Assembly: GCF_945859685.1 (NCBI RefSeq)
Contig: NC_079148.1
Span: 27,167,946-27,231,945, forward strand
Reading direction: 5' to 3'
DNA: 64,000 nt
From: Eupeodes corollae
Lineage: Eukaryota > Arthropoda > Insecta > Diptera > Syrphidae
The position numbers were made by a program, and so were the translations under genes. The notes under the pieces were generated by a model. The model had not been told where the DNA came from and ran no database searches. It worked only from the letters and a program-made list of their open reading frames with translations. Shown here one piece after another: positions 23,974 to 34,470 of the stretch. Positions within the stretch are counted from its first letter, which is position 1, and every line of letters starts with the position of its first letter.

Positions 23974-25048
23974 ACAGTTTCAGATTTATCTCAGATCGCT
24001 TAGACTATACCACCCCAAAAATGGTATTCGGTAAAAGCTTCCATGTGTCCATCCCTTCAAGATCCTCCTGGGAAGAAGAGAGACCCCTGGAAGACGATGC
24101 GGTACACTTCTATACTGACGGTTCAAAGACCGATCACGGAGTTGGAAGTGGTATCTTTTCAGAACAAATGAATCTCAGTCTATCCTATAGACTTCCCAAT
24201 CAATGTAGTGTATTCCAAGCAGAAGTAATGGCGATTAAAGAAGCACTATCCTGGCTCAAAGAAAACGCTATATCTTGTAAGGATATACGAATCTTCTCAG
24301 ACAGCCAAGCCGCTCTTAAATCTCTCGCGTCTGTCTCCACAAACTCTCAACCACTCCACGATTGTCGATCATCTCTGAATGAGATGACGGAACAGTTTAA
24401 CATTCACCTCATTTGAATGCCGGGCCACAGAGACATTCCGGGAAATTGCAAAGCCGATGAGCTCGCCAAAAACGGAACACGTCTGCCTCATGTTAGACAA
24501 AAACATAACATAGGAACACCACTTGCTACATGCAAATATCTTTCAAGCAATATGCTCTAGAAACAACAAATGCTAGATGGTCACAAAGTAGCACCTGCCT
24601 AGCAACCAAGCAAATATGGCCAAGTATTGACTTAAAACAGTCAAAAGGCTTGATATTACTGAGCAGACAAAGTATAAGCTCTACAATTGGAGTAATAACG
24701 GGACACTGCCTCATAGGAAGACATGCTCTGTGGCTAGGGGTCTACACAAATGACTTCTGTAGAAGCTGCATGGACGAGGAGGAAGAGGAAACGGTCCAAC
24801 ACCTTCTATGTACATGTCCAGCACTCTCCATTAGAAGGAATAACTTTCTCGGTAATCCCTTCTTCGATAACACCAGTGAACTGGCAACGATTGACACAAA
24901 ACGTCTCTCTAACTTTATTAAAAGTACAAAATGGTTTGTTTAAATTCATTACTCTCCCATGAATAACCTCATTAGTGGTATCACAATGGACCCTTGAGGT
25001 CTACGTTCGTCAACGACATCTGGACAGCCACTCCAACCTAACCTAACC
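23974..25048 (+). mobile_element. LINE-E 3' fragment with RNase H
   Basis: The 3' part of a non-LTR retrotransposon carrying RNase H, as in the I/LOA-type groups. It is flanked by an 11-bp duplication TAATAATATTG (23963-23973 and 25049-25059), so the 5' truncation point is known. RNase H landmarks are VHFYTDGSK (near 24105), FQAEVMAIKEAL (24220), IRIFSDSQAAL (24290) and MPGHRDIPGNCKADELAK (24420). A TGA at 24414-24416 replaces the expected Trp before MPGH. A shift near 24535 leads to a last frame with a zinc-knuckle-like CRSCMDEEEEETVQHLLC, ending at 24943. The 3' UTR ends in CCAACCTAACCTAACC. Confidence 0.88.
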
Positions 25049-25079
25049 TAATAATATTGTTAGTGTTATCGTAAGGATT

Positions 25080-25330
25080 TGGTGGTGGGTTCAAAATTAT
25101 TTTAATATTTACACATGGTTCAAAATGTATATATTAAAAACGGGTTTTTGAAAATCACAATCAATTTTTTTTAAATGTAGTAAAAATTTGATGGTGGAAA
25201 CTAATTTTTTTTCAATGTTAATACTTTGGTTTCTACATTTATGCCTACTAGTTTTTTTCAAAAAAAAAAATACTAAAATTAGGATGCTGCACGATGACTT
25301 TTTGGACTTAGTGTATTTAAAAATGGTTAA
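25080..25330 (-). repeat. Partial copy of repeat R-associated sequence
   Basis: This shares with 23070-23250 the ordered phrases TTTTTGAAAATCACAA, GGTGGAAACTAATTTTTTTT, ACTAAAATTAGG and GACTTTTTGGACT(A/T)AGTGTATTT. It is non-coding. With LINE-E removed, the two copies lie about 1 kb apart as direct repeats. Strand is given by analogy with the left copy. Confidence 0.55.
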
Positions 25331-25663
25331 ATTGTTTTTTGAGACAATTATAAAATTATCAAATCAATAGCAGATTTGTATTTTATTTGAGTGATTTGTT
25401 TTCACACTTTAAATTAATTTGTTTAAAAAATGTATGTGTTCAAAAAAAATCGGTTTGTTTTTCTATTAAAATTCATACACTTTAAATTGACTAAATCTTT
25501 AAATCAAAAGTTTATCAAAGTTATAACTACTTATTTTGTTTGGCTTTAAATTGTTTTTTTTTTTTCTCCAGGAGACAGAAAGTTGTAATACCTTTCATTA
25601 TATTGATTATATTGGAAATAGAACATAATGGTTGCTTGCAAATTTTGAGTTGGCATATTTTCA

Positions 25664-26749
25664 ATGTATGCAATTTACTGCCATTTAAATTTAAAAATTT
25701 TATGTTATAATGTGTCTGGGTTAAAAAACAAATTAGTAATTCCTGCTTTTTTTGAATTTATTTTAAAGTATGATATTATTATTTTGATAGAAACTTTTCA
25801 CAAGTTTAAATCACAATTTGTGAAGTATTTTAAAGATTATTATATAAAATTTATTCCAGCCACGAGAAGTAATATTTTTGGTAGAGCTAGCGGTGGAATG
25901 TTAATTGCATTTAAATGTAATTTTAACAATTTTGTTAAATTTATAAGAATTGGTAGGAAAACAGTTGTAGAGATAAACCATAAGCATGACTTCTATTATA
26001 TTGTACCAACTTATTTAAACTGCAATAATTGGGCAAATGATTTTAATGAATTGAAAATATTTTTTAATGAAAATGAATTGCAAAATATCATGGTACTCGG
26101 TGATCTTAATGGTAGAATTGGTAATTTTCAGAACCCAGATTCTCTGGTGCAAAATGTTTCTCATGTATATGCAAGTGTTAGGAATTCTATGGATGGAACT
26201 TTAAATAGATGTGGAAGGCAACTTATGGATTTCGCTGAAGATTTTGGTTAATTGGTACTCAACGGTATTACTAACAGTGACAGAAGAGCCGATCTCACCT
26301 TCATTTCGGGTCAAGGTCATTCGGTTATTGATTATTGTTTTGCGAGAGGTCATTGGCTTAATGTTGTCGAGGATTTCGAGGTTGTATCTGCAAATTTCTC
26401 TGGTCATTTACCAGTTGTAACCTCTATAAAATTTCAAGATGTAACTTTATCACCCATTACCACATTAAATAGATTTAAATGGATAGAAAATCGTGCTGAA
26501 GTGTATAGACGAAGGCTCGACGCTCAGGTTAATTGCCTTTCCTCCCAAGAACATTATAGTTGTGACCAGGCCGTTGAAAATATTTTAAAAAGTGTAAGAC
26601 AAGCAGCAGTTGTGGTAAAACCTAAATCCAGAGATAAATTTGTAGCTGAGTGGTTTGATTGGGAATGTAGAAAACTCCGCAACAAATCTTTCGCAAATCT
26701 CAATCTGTTTAGGAAGACCAATTCAATTTTTTTAAAAGTCTTTACATAG
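25664..26749 (+). pseudogene. LINE-B endonuclease domain, broken
   Basis: An apurinic-type (exonuclease-endonuclease-phosphatase fold) domain that would nick the target DNA to prime reverse transcription. Visible landmarks are the N-terminal ILCYNVSGLKNK, the metal-binding Glu in IIILIETFHKF, GDLNGRIG near 26100 and the terminal FSGHLPVV near 26395. The usual final motif is SDH, as LINE-B copy 2 retains, so here the key Asp has become Gly. An in-frame TAA lies at 26249-26251. The frame is lost near a T run at about 26727-26733. The linker has cysteine-free basic sequence (ECRKLRNKSF). Both lesions and the lost Asp make it inactive. Confidence 0.85.
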
Positions 26750-26752
26750 AAT

Positions 26753-28857
26753 CCAATAAACTGTATAAAATGCTCTGTATTCAAAAAGAAAAACAATATG
26801 TAAATGGCGTAGCAACCAGGCTTTCAAACTGTAAAGACGCAAAAACATTCTGGTCAAACGTGAGATTGTTAGGTGGTTGCAAGAGTATGTCAGCCTCAGC
26901 TATTGATGTTGAAAAACTCTCCGAGCACTTCAAACAGCTCCTGAACCCTTTGACAACAAGTTTAAAATTTCAGTATGCCCTTCCTTTAGTTTTAAACCCA
27001 GAATTAGATGGGCCAATCACAATAAGAGAGTTGCAATTAACTCTAGAAAATATGAAAAACGAAAAATCTGCAGGAGTTGATGGTATACCGTGTGAATTTT
27101 ATAAATATGGAACTCCGAATTTTCTAAAGCATTTGTATGACTTCTTTAATAGACTTCTTGAAGAAGAAGAAATTCCAAAGAGTTTCTTAAAAGCATGGAT
27201 CTGTGCTATTTTTAAAAAAGGGGATTTGCAACTTCCGAGCAACTACAGGGGCATTTCGATTCTGCCGTGTCTTAGGAAAATATTCACCCATATCATCCTT
27301 AGTATTTTCCAAGCCGGCTTTCGAGCAGGATTATCTACAATAGACCATATATTTGCTCTTACAAGCATAGTTAAGAATTGTTTTGAAAAGAAAAAGAAAA
27401 TTTACGCCTTTTTCGTTGATTTTCAGGCGGCGTTTGACACGATGAACAGAGACTCTTTAATATATAAATTATCTACTTTGGGTTTGTCCACTAAATTTCT
27501 AAATCTGTACAAACTCCTTATAACTGGCACCTCTGCTGCAGTCTGGAATGGAAATTCAATGTCTGACTTTTTTAATACAACATGTGGTGTTCCTCAGGGA
27601 TGTGGATTGAGTCCCATTATGTTTTCACTATTTATTGACGATGTATCTAAAGATTTTCCGGGTGGAGTCATCGTCGGTGATACACTTATAAAGATGCTTT
27701 TATACTCGGATGACATCGTTATTTTGGCTGATAACTCCACATCTTTACAGCTTTAAATTAATAAACTCATAAGATTTTGTGATTTGTGGGATCTCAAAAT
27801 TAACGCCACAAAGTCAAAAATAATGATTTTTGAAAGTACTCTGCGAAGAAGAGCTCCCAATGAAAAATGGTTTTTAGATCGCGAACCGTTAGAAATAGTA
27901 TCTCAATACAAATACTTAGGTTTTCTAATAACGTATAATCTTGATCTCCGCCCTCATGTTAAAGAAAAATGTATTGCTGCCAAAACAGCAATAAATCTCA
28001 TGTGGAGTAAATTCTTTTGCAATAAATATGTCGATACTACTGCTCAGTTTAGAGTATTTGATACAACTATAAGAACGTGCCTTTGTTACGCAGATCAAGT
28101 TTTTGGCTATCGAAACATGGAGGAATTCGAAGTTGTTCAACGTTTCTTTTTCAAACGCATTTTCAAACTAGCTAGTTCAACTCCAACGTATGCTATCCAC
28201 GTAGAAACCGGTATAGCACAAATATTCCTAGGCAATTTAAAATCAAATGCGGACTATATTGTTAAAGTTATGAATAGACCTGATACAAACCTTCACAAAA
28301 AAATAATGCAATACGCACTCCTATCTCAATTATCGCCTTTTAAAGAATGGTACGAATTGGCTAATCGGCATTGCTTTAATCTAAATCTTAATAATACACC
28401 TCTAGCCGATTGGAAAAAAGTTTTCTATAAATGCATAGTAAAGATAGATGACTCTCTTTATTTACAGTGTTTGCAAAGATCTTAAACTTCTAGCACTAGA
28501 CTCATATACAAAACACTAAACCACACACTCTACAGAAGTAATTATTTTAACGAAAAATTATCTATTAAGCAAATGAGCATTATTTTTAATGCAAGAACTG
28601 AGATGCTGAACTTAAACTATAAGCCACATAGAGCAGACCTTGATCCAAAAAGTACTTTGTGCAACCGTAATGAAATTGAGGATGTGTACCACTTCTTAGC
28701 TGTTTGTCCAATGTTACAGGAAATTAGAAGGCTTTACTTTTCACAAAACATTCTAACACTTGAATATACAAAGCAACTCTTAAATGGTAATCTCGATTGG
28801 AAACCCCTATGCTCCTATATTAGTCATGCTTTAGGTTACCGTTACTGTTTTATATAG
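26753..28857 (+). pseudogene. LINE-B reverse transcriptase, broken by stops
   Basis: The same reading frame runs for about 700 codons with two stops (27754-27756 and 28483-28485). Motifs are EKSAGVDGIPCEFY (27065), NYRGISILPCLRK (27240), FQAGFRAGLSTIDHIF (27310), FFVDFQAAFDTMNR (27412), GVPQGCGLSPIMFSLF (27588) and the active site LYSDDIVIL at about 27700, where Ser replaces the common Ala but both Asp residues are present. Against LINE-B copy 1 an in-frame block of about 14 codons is missing between KIFTHIIL and SIFQ (near 27300). The C-terminal part has a CNRNEIEDVYHFLAVC zinc-knuckle-like stretch, also found in copy 1. It would polymerise cDNA at the nicked site. Confidence 0.87.
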
Positions 28858-29169
28858 CTATTAATTACATATTTGATAATGTGTTCCAATTTTCTCTTTT
28901 TTTGGTTGTAACTATATTTGAATGTTTGAAGATATGATTCAATTTTTTTTTCTTTATTGTTTTTTTTTTTAAATACTGTACCATAGAATTAAACAAAATG
29001 AATAAACAAACTACTATTTTTTTTTAAATTTTTTAATGTATATACAACTCATAGTTTAAAACTTTAACTTTTTTACCTAAAATGTAAACTCGAAATAAGT
29101 CAATTCAGGCAGACGGCAACATTTGCCATGCTTTTATTCTTAGCTATTAAAATATTGTACATTTATCGA

Positions 29170-29228
29170 GAATAATAAAGAATTTATAATAATAATAATA
29201 AATAATAAATAATAAATAATAAATAATA
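29170..29228. repeat. TAA/TAAA microsatellite
   Basis: A run of AATAAT and AATAAATAAT units. It may be an independent microsatellite or the tail of LINE-B copy 3 or of another lost retroelement. Many LINE tails consist of such short repeats. Confidence 0.7.
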
Positions 29229-29532
29229 CAATTTACTGAATCTCAAATCATTTAATATCCATTAAATTTAAAAGCACAACTTGGATGGATATTTTACAAT
29301 ATTTAACAACTAGGTTTTTAATACTACTTTCACTCTTTTTAAAACTGATGAGGGGTCTTACTGATTTGAATTTAAACGATTTAAAATATCGTGAAACACT
29401 AAAAACAAATTTGATCATTTTTTAAATTAAATTTCGATCGATTCTAGAGCCTATCTGCAAATGAACAATTTTTTCGAACAACTATTTTTAGTTTCACATT
29501 TCAAATTTTTGTTCCCTTACTAGACTCATGTG

Positions 29533-29842
29533 GTAGTACCCGTGGCATGATGGTTAGTGCGTTGGACTGTCATGCCAGAGGTCTTGGGTTCGATCCCTGC
29601 CTATGCCATCTAAAGTCTTTTCACGGGTACTGCCTCTTGCGAGGAATTGACAAATTCTCCAAGAGTAACTCTTGTCATGAAAAAGTGCTTTCTCAAATTA
29701 GCCGTTCGGATTCGGCATATAAACTGTAGGTCCCCTCCATTCCTGACAACATTACTCGCACACAGGAATGGTTGAGAGTTGTAAGTCACTAGGCCCTGGT
29801 TCTCAAAGGACTGTTGCGCCACCCAATTTATTTATTTATTTT
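29533..29842 (+). mobile_element. tRNA-Asp-like SINE, full length, copy 2
   Basis: A 310-bp SINE with a perfect 16-bp target duplication TTACTAGACTCATGTG (29517-29532 and 29843-29858). The head is tRNA-like: GGCATGATGGTTAGTGCG (A box region), a loop CTGTCAT giving anticodon GTC (Asp) and GGGTTCGATCCC (B box). The unrelated body contains the short stem GCCG...CGGC near 29700. The 3' part (29791-29823) matches the end of LINE-D at 30 of 33 bases. The tail is ATTT repeats. The intact pol III boxes and the perfect duplication suggest a fairly young insertion. Copy 1 at 14166 differs at scattered positions. Confidence 0.93.
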
Positions 29843-29858
29843 TTACTAGACTCATGTG

Positions 29859-30526
29859 AACTTGAAAATAACTCGAAAAAGGATACCTTTTAAATCTCCT
29901 CTTTCCAACATAAATTGTCCTTTAATTAAAAAACACATTACTTTTATTTATATTTGCCATTAAGGGAAAATGGTGGGGAGGTCTACCTATGCCTCAAACA
30001 GCTTTTTTCAAAACATAATTCAATGAAAACTGAAAACATCTCCAACTCAGCCGAAAAAAATGAAAATAAATTAATTTAAAAAGGATACAAACACAAAAAA
30101 TTAAATCATTTCATATACACTCCTCATCACCATCATCATCATCACCTGCCTAAATTACAATTTCGTTATTATTATGGAATAAATATAATTTTTTGATAAA
30201 GGTAAATAACATTGTAGGTATTGATATCTCTGTTTTTCTGTCATTACAAGAGATATGCCATTTTTAATATTTTTATGTTTTGTAAATTTGCTACAATAGT
30301 ATCCTGTAGTCCTTAAAGCAAAAACATACAAAAATGAAACCCACTCAGTCACTCGGAAATAAGACGCGAAAAGGACCTTTTTAAGAGGGGAACCAAATAC
30401 AAAAAAAATATATGATGGCGGTAGAAAAGAATAACAAAGCGAAGTTAAACAAAAAAAATACAACAACAATAATAATCCTTCAAAAACAGTCGTCCTCTCT
30501 TGAAATAAAAATAAAAGTCTACTCAC
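29859..30526. other. AT-rich stretch, no gene seen
   Basis: There is a CAT/CAC trinucleotide patch near 30126-30147. A 188-codon minus-strand frame overlaps 30155-30721 but has hydrophobic low-complexity sequence and no recognisable motif. I treat it as non-coding. Confidence 0.45.
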
Positions 30527-31900
30527 CTTAATATTTATTTTTTCGAATTCGTTAGGTTTATGGGGCGAACTTTTTCGAAAACAATACTTTTTTTGTCTTG
30601 TTGTATGTTTGTATACGAGTACGATGTCTTTTGCACTGACACACTGGATAAATATTAATAAACATCTGTTCAAGGATGCGATGTACAACACAGATTGTAG
30701 CGTATTTATATCTACCTTCATATAGATACACTCTCATTCATAAGCCATAAGCCATTGCGAAAAGATACTTGAACTTTCTCGTATCCTCTTTAATATTTAT
30801 TTAGCCATTGCCATAGCCATAACCATAGTCGTAGCCTTAGCACCACCGGAAATGGGGTGGAAAGTATACTTTTCCTCTTTTTCTTCTTCTTATTTTTCTT
30901 TTATTTTTATTTCTTTTTTTACGATTTAAAAAATAATAAAATAAAACCAAAGAGCTGCTGTTTCAACACAGCCAATCACAAGAAATACAGGTGTTCACTT
31001 TATCATTCGGAAATACAGACGTTAGGGATATAAAAACAACAACGACAATGGAAGCGAAAACAGACAAAGACTTTTTGGCCAGGACGATGACGATTTCCGA
31101 AGGACAATTTACCAAAACACTTTACTCTTAAATATCCACCTTTACGATTTTAACCTTTAACATGGGTTGGTTGTTTGTAGAACGAAAATTGGGTACCGCG
31201 GAGCACCCGGGCGGCAACGACGACGACATCGAGCGGCAGCAACAAGGACTTCTCTACAGGAACGGAAATATGTACAAACAAAACCGACAAAAATTACACA
31301 CGAACAAAAAAAAAACAAAATAAAAGAAGCAACAGGGAGGAAGTATTTAATTTTCTTTTTTCTCGCTTTTCTCAAAACTCCTGTTAACATCCAGGATGAT
31401 TTCTAGATAGATATAAATTTTCGGGGTAGAATACACGTTTCTGTGGTGGAAGAATTGAAACTAAAGGACCTTTATTTTCCTTATCCTTTTCGATTAGTAT
31501 TTTATTTTTTTGATATTTTAAACTTCCTGTACTAAGAATAGTTTGCAGGAAATTTCGTTAGAAATTCATTCACAAAACACTTGGAAAATATTTTGAATTT
31601 TCTTTTGTATTTCTCGATCCAACAGAGACGAACAAATCTCGCCGAGAGAAAACCGTTAACTGAACTCTGAAAATATTGCTCGGAATTTCATTGAGGAAAA
31701 TGAAATTTTTATGTTTGGGATTTTCCTTGAAGAGCACAGTGGTTGGAAAAAGTGGCAAAATCAAATGAAAATCACTCGATTTCAAAGCGCAGGGCAGCTT
31801 TTTCTTGTTAGCCATTTATAGGGAGAGAGAATTTGAATGAGAATCGAAGGTGTGTGAGAGGAAAATTAAGAGAATAAAACGAGCTATTTTGTTGTGGGTG
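30527..31900 (-). promoter_or_regulatory. Possible minus-strand promoter/5' exon patch
   Basis: This patch is largely free of recognisable transposon sequence and is locally GC-richer, especially 31160-31260 with GGGTACCGCGG and GCACCCGGGCGGC. On the minus strand a strong splice-donor match, AAG followed by GTGAGTAGA, ends at about 30527. A TATAAATA-like word lies near 30700 on the same strand. This would fit a 5' UTR exon of a gene lying below 30.5 kb or outside the window. A small plus-strand ORF with a good start context (ATG 31048, 27 codons) also lies here. No coding similarity supports either. Confidence 0.28.
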
Positions 31901-32699
31901 ATTTATGTCCTTTTTTCCGTATGTGAGAAAAACACTCCACCTGTTGTAAGTGCGGTTTGCTTTTGATACAAATATACGTATGTGTATGTACTTGTATGTA
32001 TGTTTATGTATAATATCTCGTATCCAGGTTATTAGGCTTAGATATTTTTTGAGGGGATGAAGACTGCAAATGTGACCGTCACCTTTTTTTTAGGAAAAAT
32101 CCGGGAGAGATGCAGAGTATCCGTAGGTATATTGTCAAAAATGAGATATTTATTTTTGTATGACATTATTAAATGGAGAAAATGTATTTCAAATTGAGTT
32201 GTATTTTTATTTACATTATTTTGACAAGTTTATAAACTTGAATTTACAAGACGTTTCTTTATAAGACAACAGACAAAAATGGAGGTTTGTTGACTTGAGT
32301 GGATTTGTATTCCACCTGTTATGAGAAAAGCTTCCCAATTTTCTATTTTGAGTGAAAATATTTTCTTGAAAAAAAAAATTAAAAACAGAACACCTGTTTG
32401 ATGAAATTGAGATTTTGAGTGTTTGTTTTTATTTTTGTTTATTAAAAAAAAAACATTGTTGTTTTAGAAAATATAACAATAGAACATTTTAGTTAAATTT
32501 TTTAATCATTTCATTGTATTTATGAAACAATGGGAAAGATATTTTATTTCTGTTTTATACTTCAAGTCATTTTATCAATTTTTTTTGAAAATCAAACTTC
32601 TAAAATAAATAAAATGCACGACTGCACACACTTTTTTATTTATATAAAGAGGATGTTTAATTATATTTTCTGTATTTTGAAATTTGTTAAAAGTTTGTT
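31901..32699. other. AT-rich stretch, no gene seen
   Basis: Homopolymer-rich DNA with a GTATGTATGT-type run near 31980-32010. No gene or element end was recognised. Confidence 0.4.
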
Positions 32700-33335
32700 T
32701 TAAAAATTTAAGTGCGATTTGATATACCAAAAAAAAAACTTAAATTGTCAAAATTTTTATTTTAAAATCGTTAAAGTGGTTTTCTTCAAATTAATTTCTT
32801 GTTTATATAATTTTTAGAGCTTGATAATATATGTTTATTTGATTTTTGTAAAAAAGAAATCATGATCCGTTTTTGAAATATCGAATTTCAAAACAAAAAG
32901 AAATTACATTTTTTTATAGCAAAAACACAAATATTTTTTATCATTTTGATCAATTAGATAGTATAAGTGCTTGTGCAGAAAACAAAAGATTGAAATCGGT
33001 CTATTAGTTCTTGAGAAAACTTAAGAACCCTTTTGGAGCCATACAAAAAGATAATTTTTATTGGAAGAAGCCAGGTTAAGAAAAAATTTTAGGAAAAATG
33101 TAAAAAAATTTATCGGTTTCTGTTTGAGAAAATTCGATTTTTTTTTTTTTTGCCCACAAAATTTGTATACGGACTACTGTTACTTTTAGTCATTAAGAAA
33201 AATGAAAAAAAAAAAACATAACGCGAATCTGCTTAGAACTTTAATTTCCAAGTTTTAATTTAATCGACATAATTGTTTGTGTCTGTAGGGGCGAGGATAG
33301 ACAGACAGACGGACGGAATCGTGGTACCCATTTTT
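32700..33335 (+). repeat. Dispersed non-coding repeat R, sense copy
   Basis: Shares ordered landmarks with 43960-44345 and the reverse complement of 22790-23480: ATGATCCGTTTTTGAAATAT (32862), GAGAAAATTCGATTTT (33130), GGACTACTGTTA (33172), CGCGAATCTGCTTAGAAC (33221) and GACAGACAGACGGACGG (33300). No coding capacity is seen. It may be a non-autonomous transposon or the untranslated part of one. Its right end abuts the gypsy remnant. Confidence 0.65.
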
Positions 33336-33373
33336 TTCGATTTCTCTACCATCTTAATGCCATTTTTAATTAA

Positions 33374-34470
33374 AATCTAGACCTAGACCGTTTTCTTGTA
33401 GATAGCGGAGCCTCCATATCAGCGATATGCGTCAAAAGCACTACAAGATTACAGCCTGATCCTACCATGCTGCGAGCTGTTAATGGATCCCAAATACAGG
33501 GCTTTTGGGACGACAACACTCGGCTTGGACTTCGGCACGGGACGCATTTTTCGCACTCAATCTTGGGAGCAGACTTCATGAGTTTCTTAAGTCTACTCGT
33601 AGATATTCATGGCCGTAGACTCGTCGAACAAGTTTCCAATTACAGCAATTCTCATCTCCTTACGTCATGGGATAAATTCTCCTTAAATGCAATCAACCAC
33701 GACGACGTCTTCACGAATTTGCCGAATTTGCTTCAGCGATTTCTTACAATCTCTCTTCCAGTTAGTGCACTTCAAAATCCACAACATGCAGTTCGTCATC
33801 ATCGTCATTCGTCAACAGTTCGCCCACCAGACCGATTCCGCCCAAATATAATAATTCGGCCCTGTGGTGACTACAGGCGTCTAAATGCAGTTACACTTCC
33901 CGATAGGTACCCTCTGCCACGTCTCACGGATTTTCAGCTGATGCTGTCAAATAAATCAATATTTTCTCGCTTAGATTTGGCTCGAGCGTACCACCAGATA
34001 CCTATGGCACCCGAGGACATCCCGAAAACTGCAATAAAGACTCCTTTCGGACTTTACGAATTTGTGCGAATGATGTTCGGACTTCGCAATGCCGCCAAAC
34101 TCAAAAACGCTCTGGCGACTCCATATTCGGTGACTTGGACTTTATCTTCACCTCATCACCATTTAGAGGAAATTTTCAAACGTCTCAACAAAAACGGCAT
34201 TAGCCTAAATAGAGACAAATGTAAATTCGGTAAGTCATCTATCATATTCCTGGGATATCAAGTAGACGCAAAAGGCATTAGACCACCTCAAGATGCAGTG
34301 AAGTCGATGGCAGAATTCCCGAAGCCAAAAACAATCACGGAACTTCGGCGTTTTCTCAGTGCTCTAAATTTTTTTAGGCTGAGCTTGTTACATGCGGCAT
34401 CGCACCAGGCCCCGCTCTGTAAGATGCTTCACGGAGCGAAGAAAAACGACCAAACCCCATCAAAGATAAT
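33374..34470 (+). mobile_element. Ty3/gypsy protease-RT remnant
   Basis: One open frame holds part of a gypsy-type polyprotein. An aspartic protease motif RFLVDSGASIS occurs at about 33390. RT landmarks follow: CGDYRRLNAVTLPDRYPLPR (33865), FSRLDLARAYHQIPM (33965), TAIKTPFGLYEFVRMMFGL (34030), DKCKFGKSSIIFLGYQV (34215) and PKTITELRRFLSALNFF (34325). The stretch that should hold the catalytic YLDD is missing: after GLRNAAK the sequence jumps to a degraded piece (near 34110-34160). The RT is therefore dead although the frame stays open. No integrase, RNase H or LTR was recognised nearby. The entry point at 33374 is preceded by an in-frame TAA. Confidence 0.85.

Larger units (their letters stand above)
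25650..29015 (+). mobile_element. LINE-B copy 3, most complete copy
   Basis: A non-LTR retrotransposon with endonuclease and reverse transcriptase domains, the longest of three LINE-B copies here. The 5' limit is near the start of the endonuclease, and no gag-like ORF1 is seen upstream. The 3' UTR end is placed near 29015 because TGTACCA and AATGAATAAA(C/T)AAA there also occur at the end of copy 2 (17800-17845). An alternative end is the TAA-rich microsatellite at 29170-29228. The clade is uncertain, within the Jockey/CR1 assemblage. The coding region is described in two following entries. Confidence 0.85.

Noticed and set aside
30155..30721. 188-codon minus-strand open frame as a host gene
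   Set aside because: Hydrophobic, Phe/Tyr/Ser-rich residues typical of AT-rich DNA read by chance, no domain or homology recalled and no supporting promoter or splice pattern in frame.
31157..31406. Overlapping plus and minus frames in the GC-rich patch as coding exons
   Set aside because: Both are open because of local base composition and overlap each other. Neither shows a motif. I kept the patch only as a possible untranslated or promoter region.
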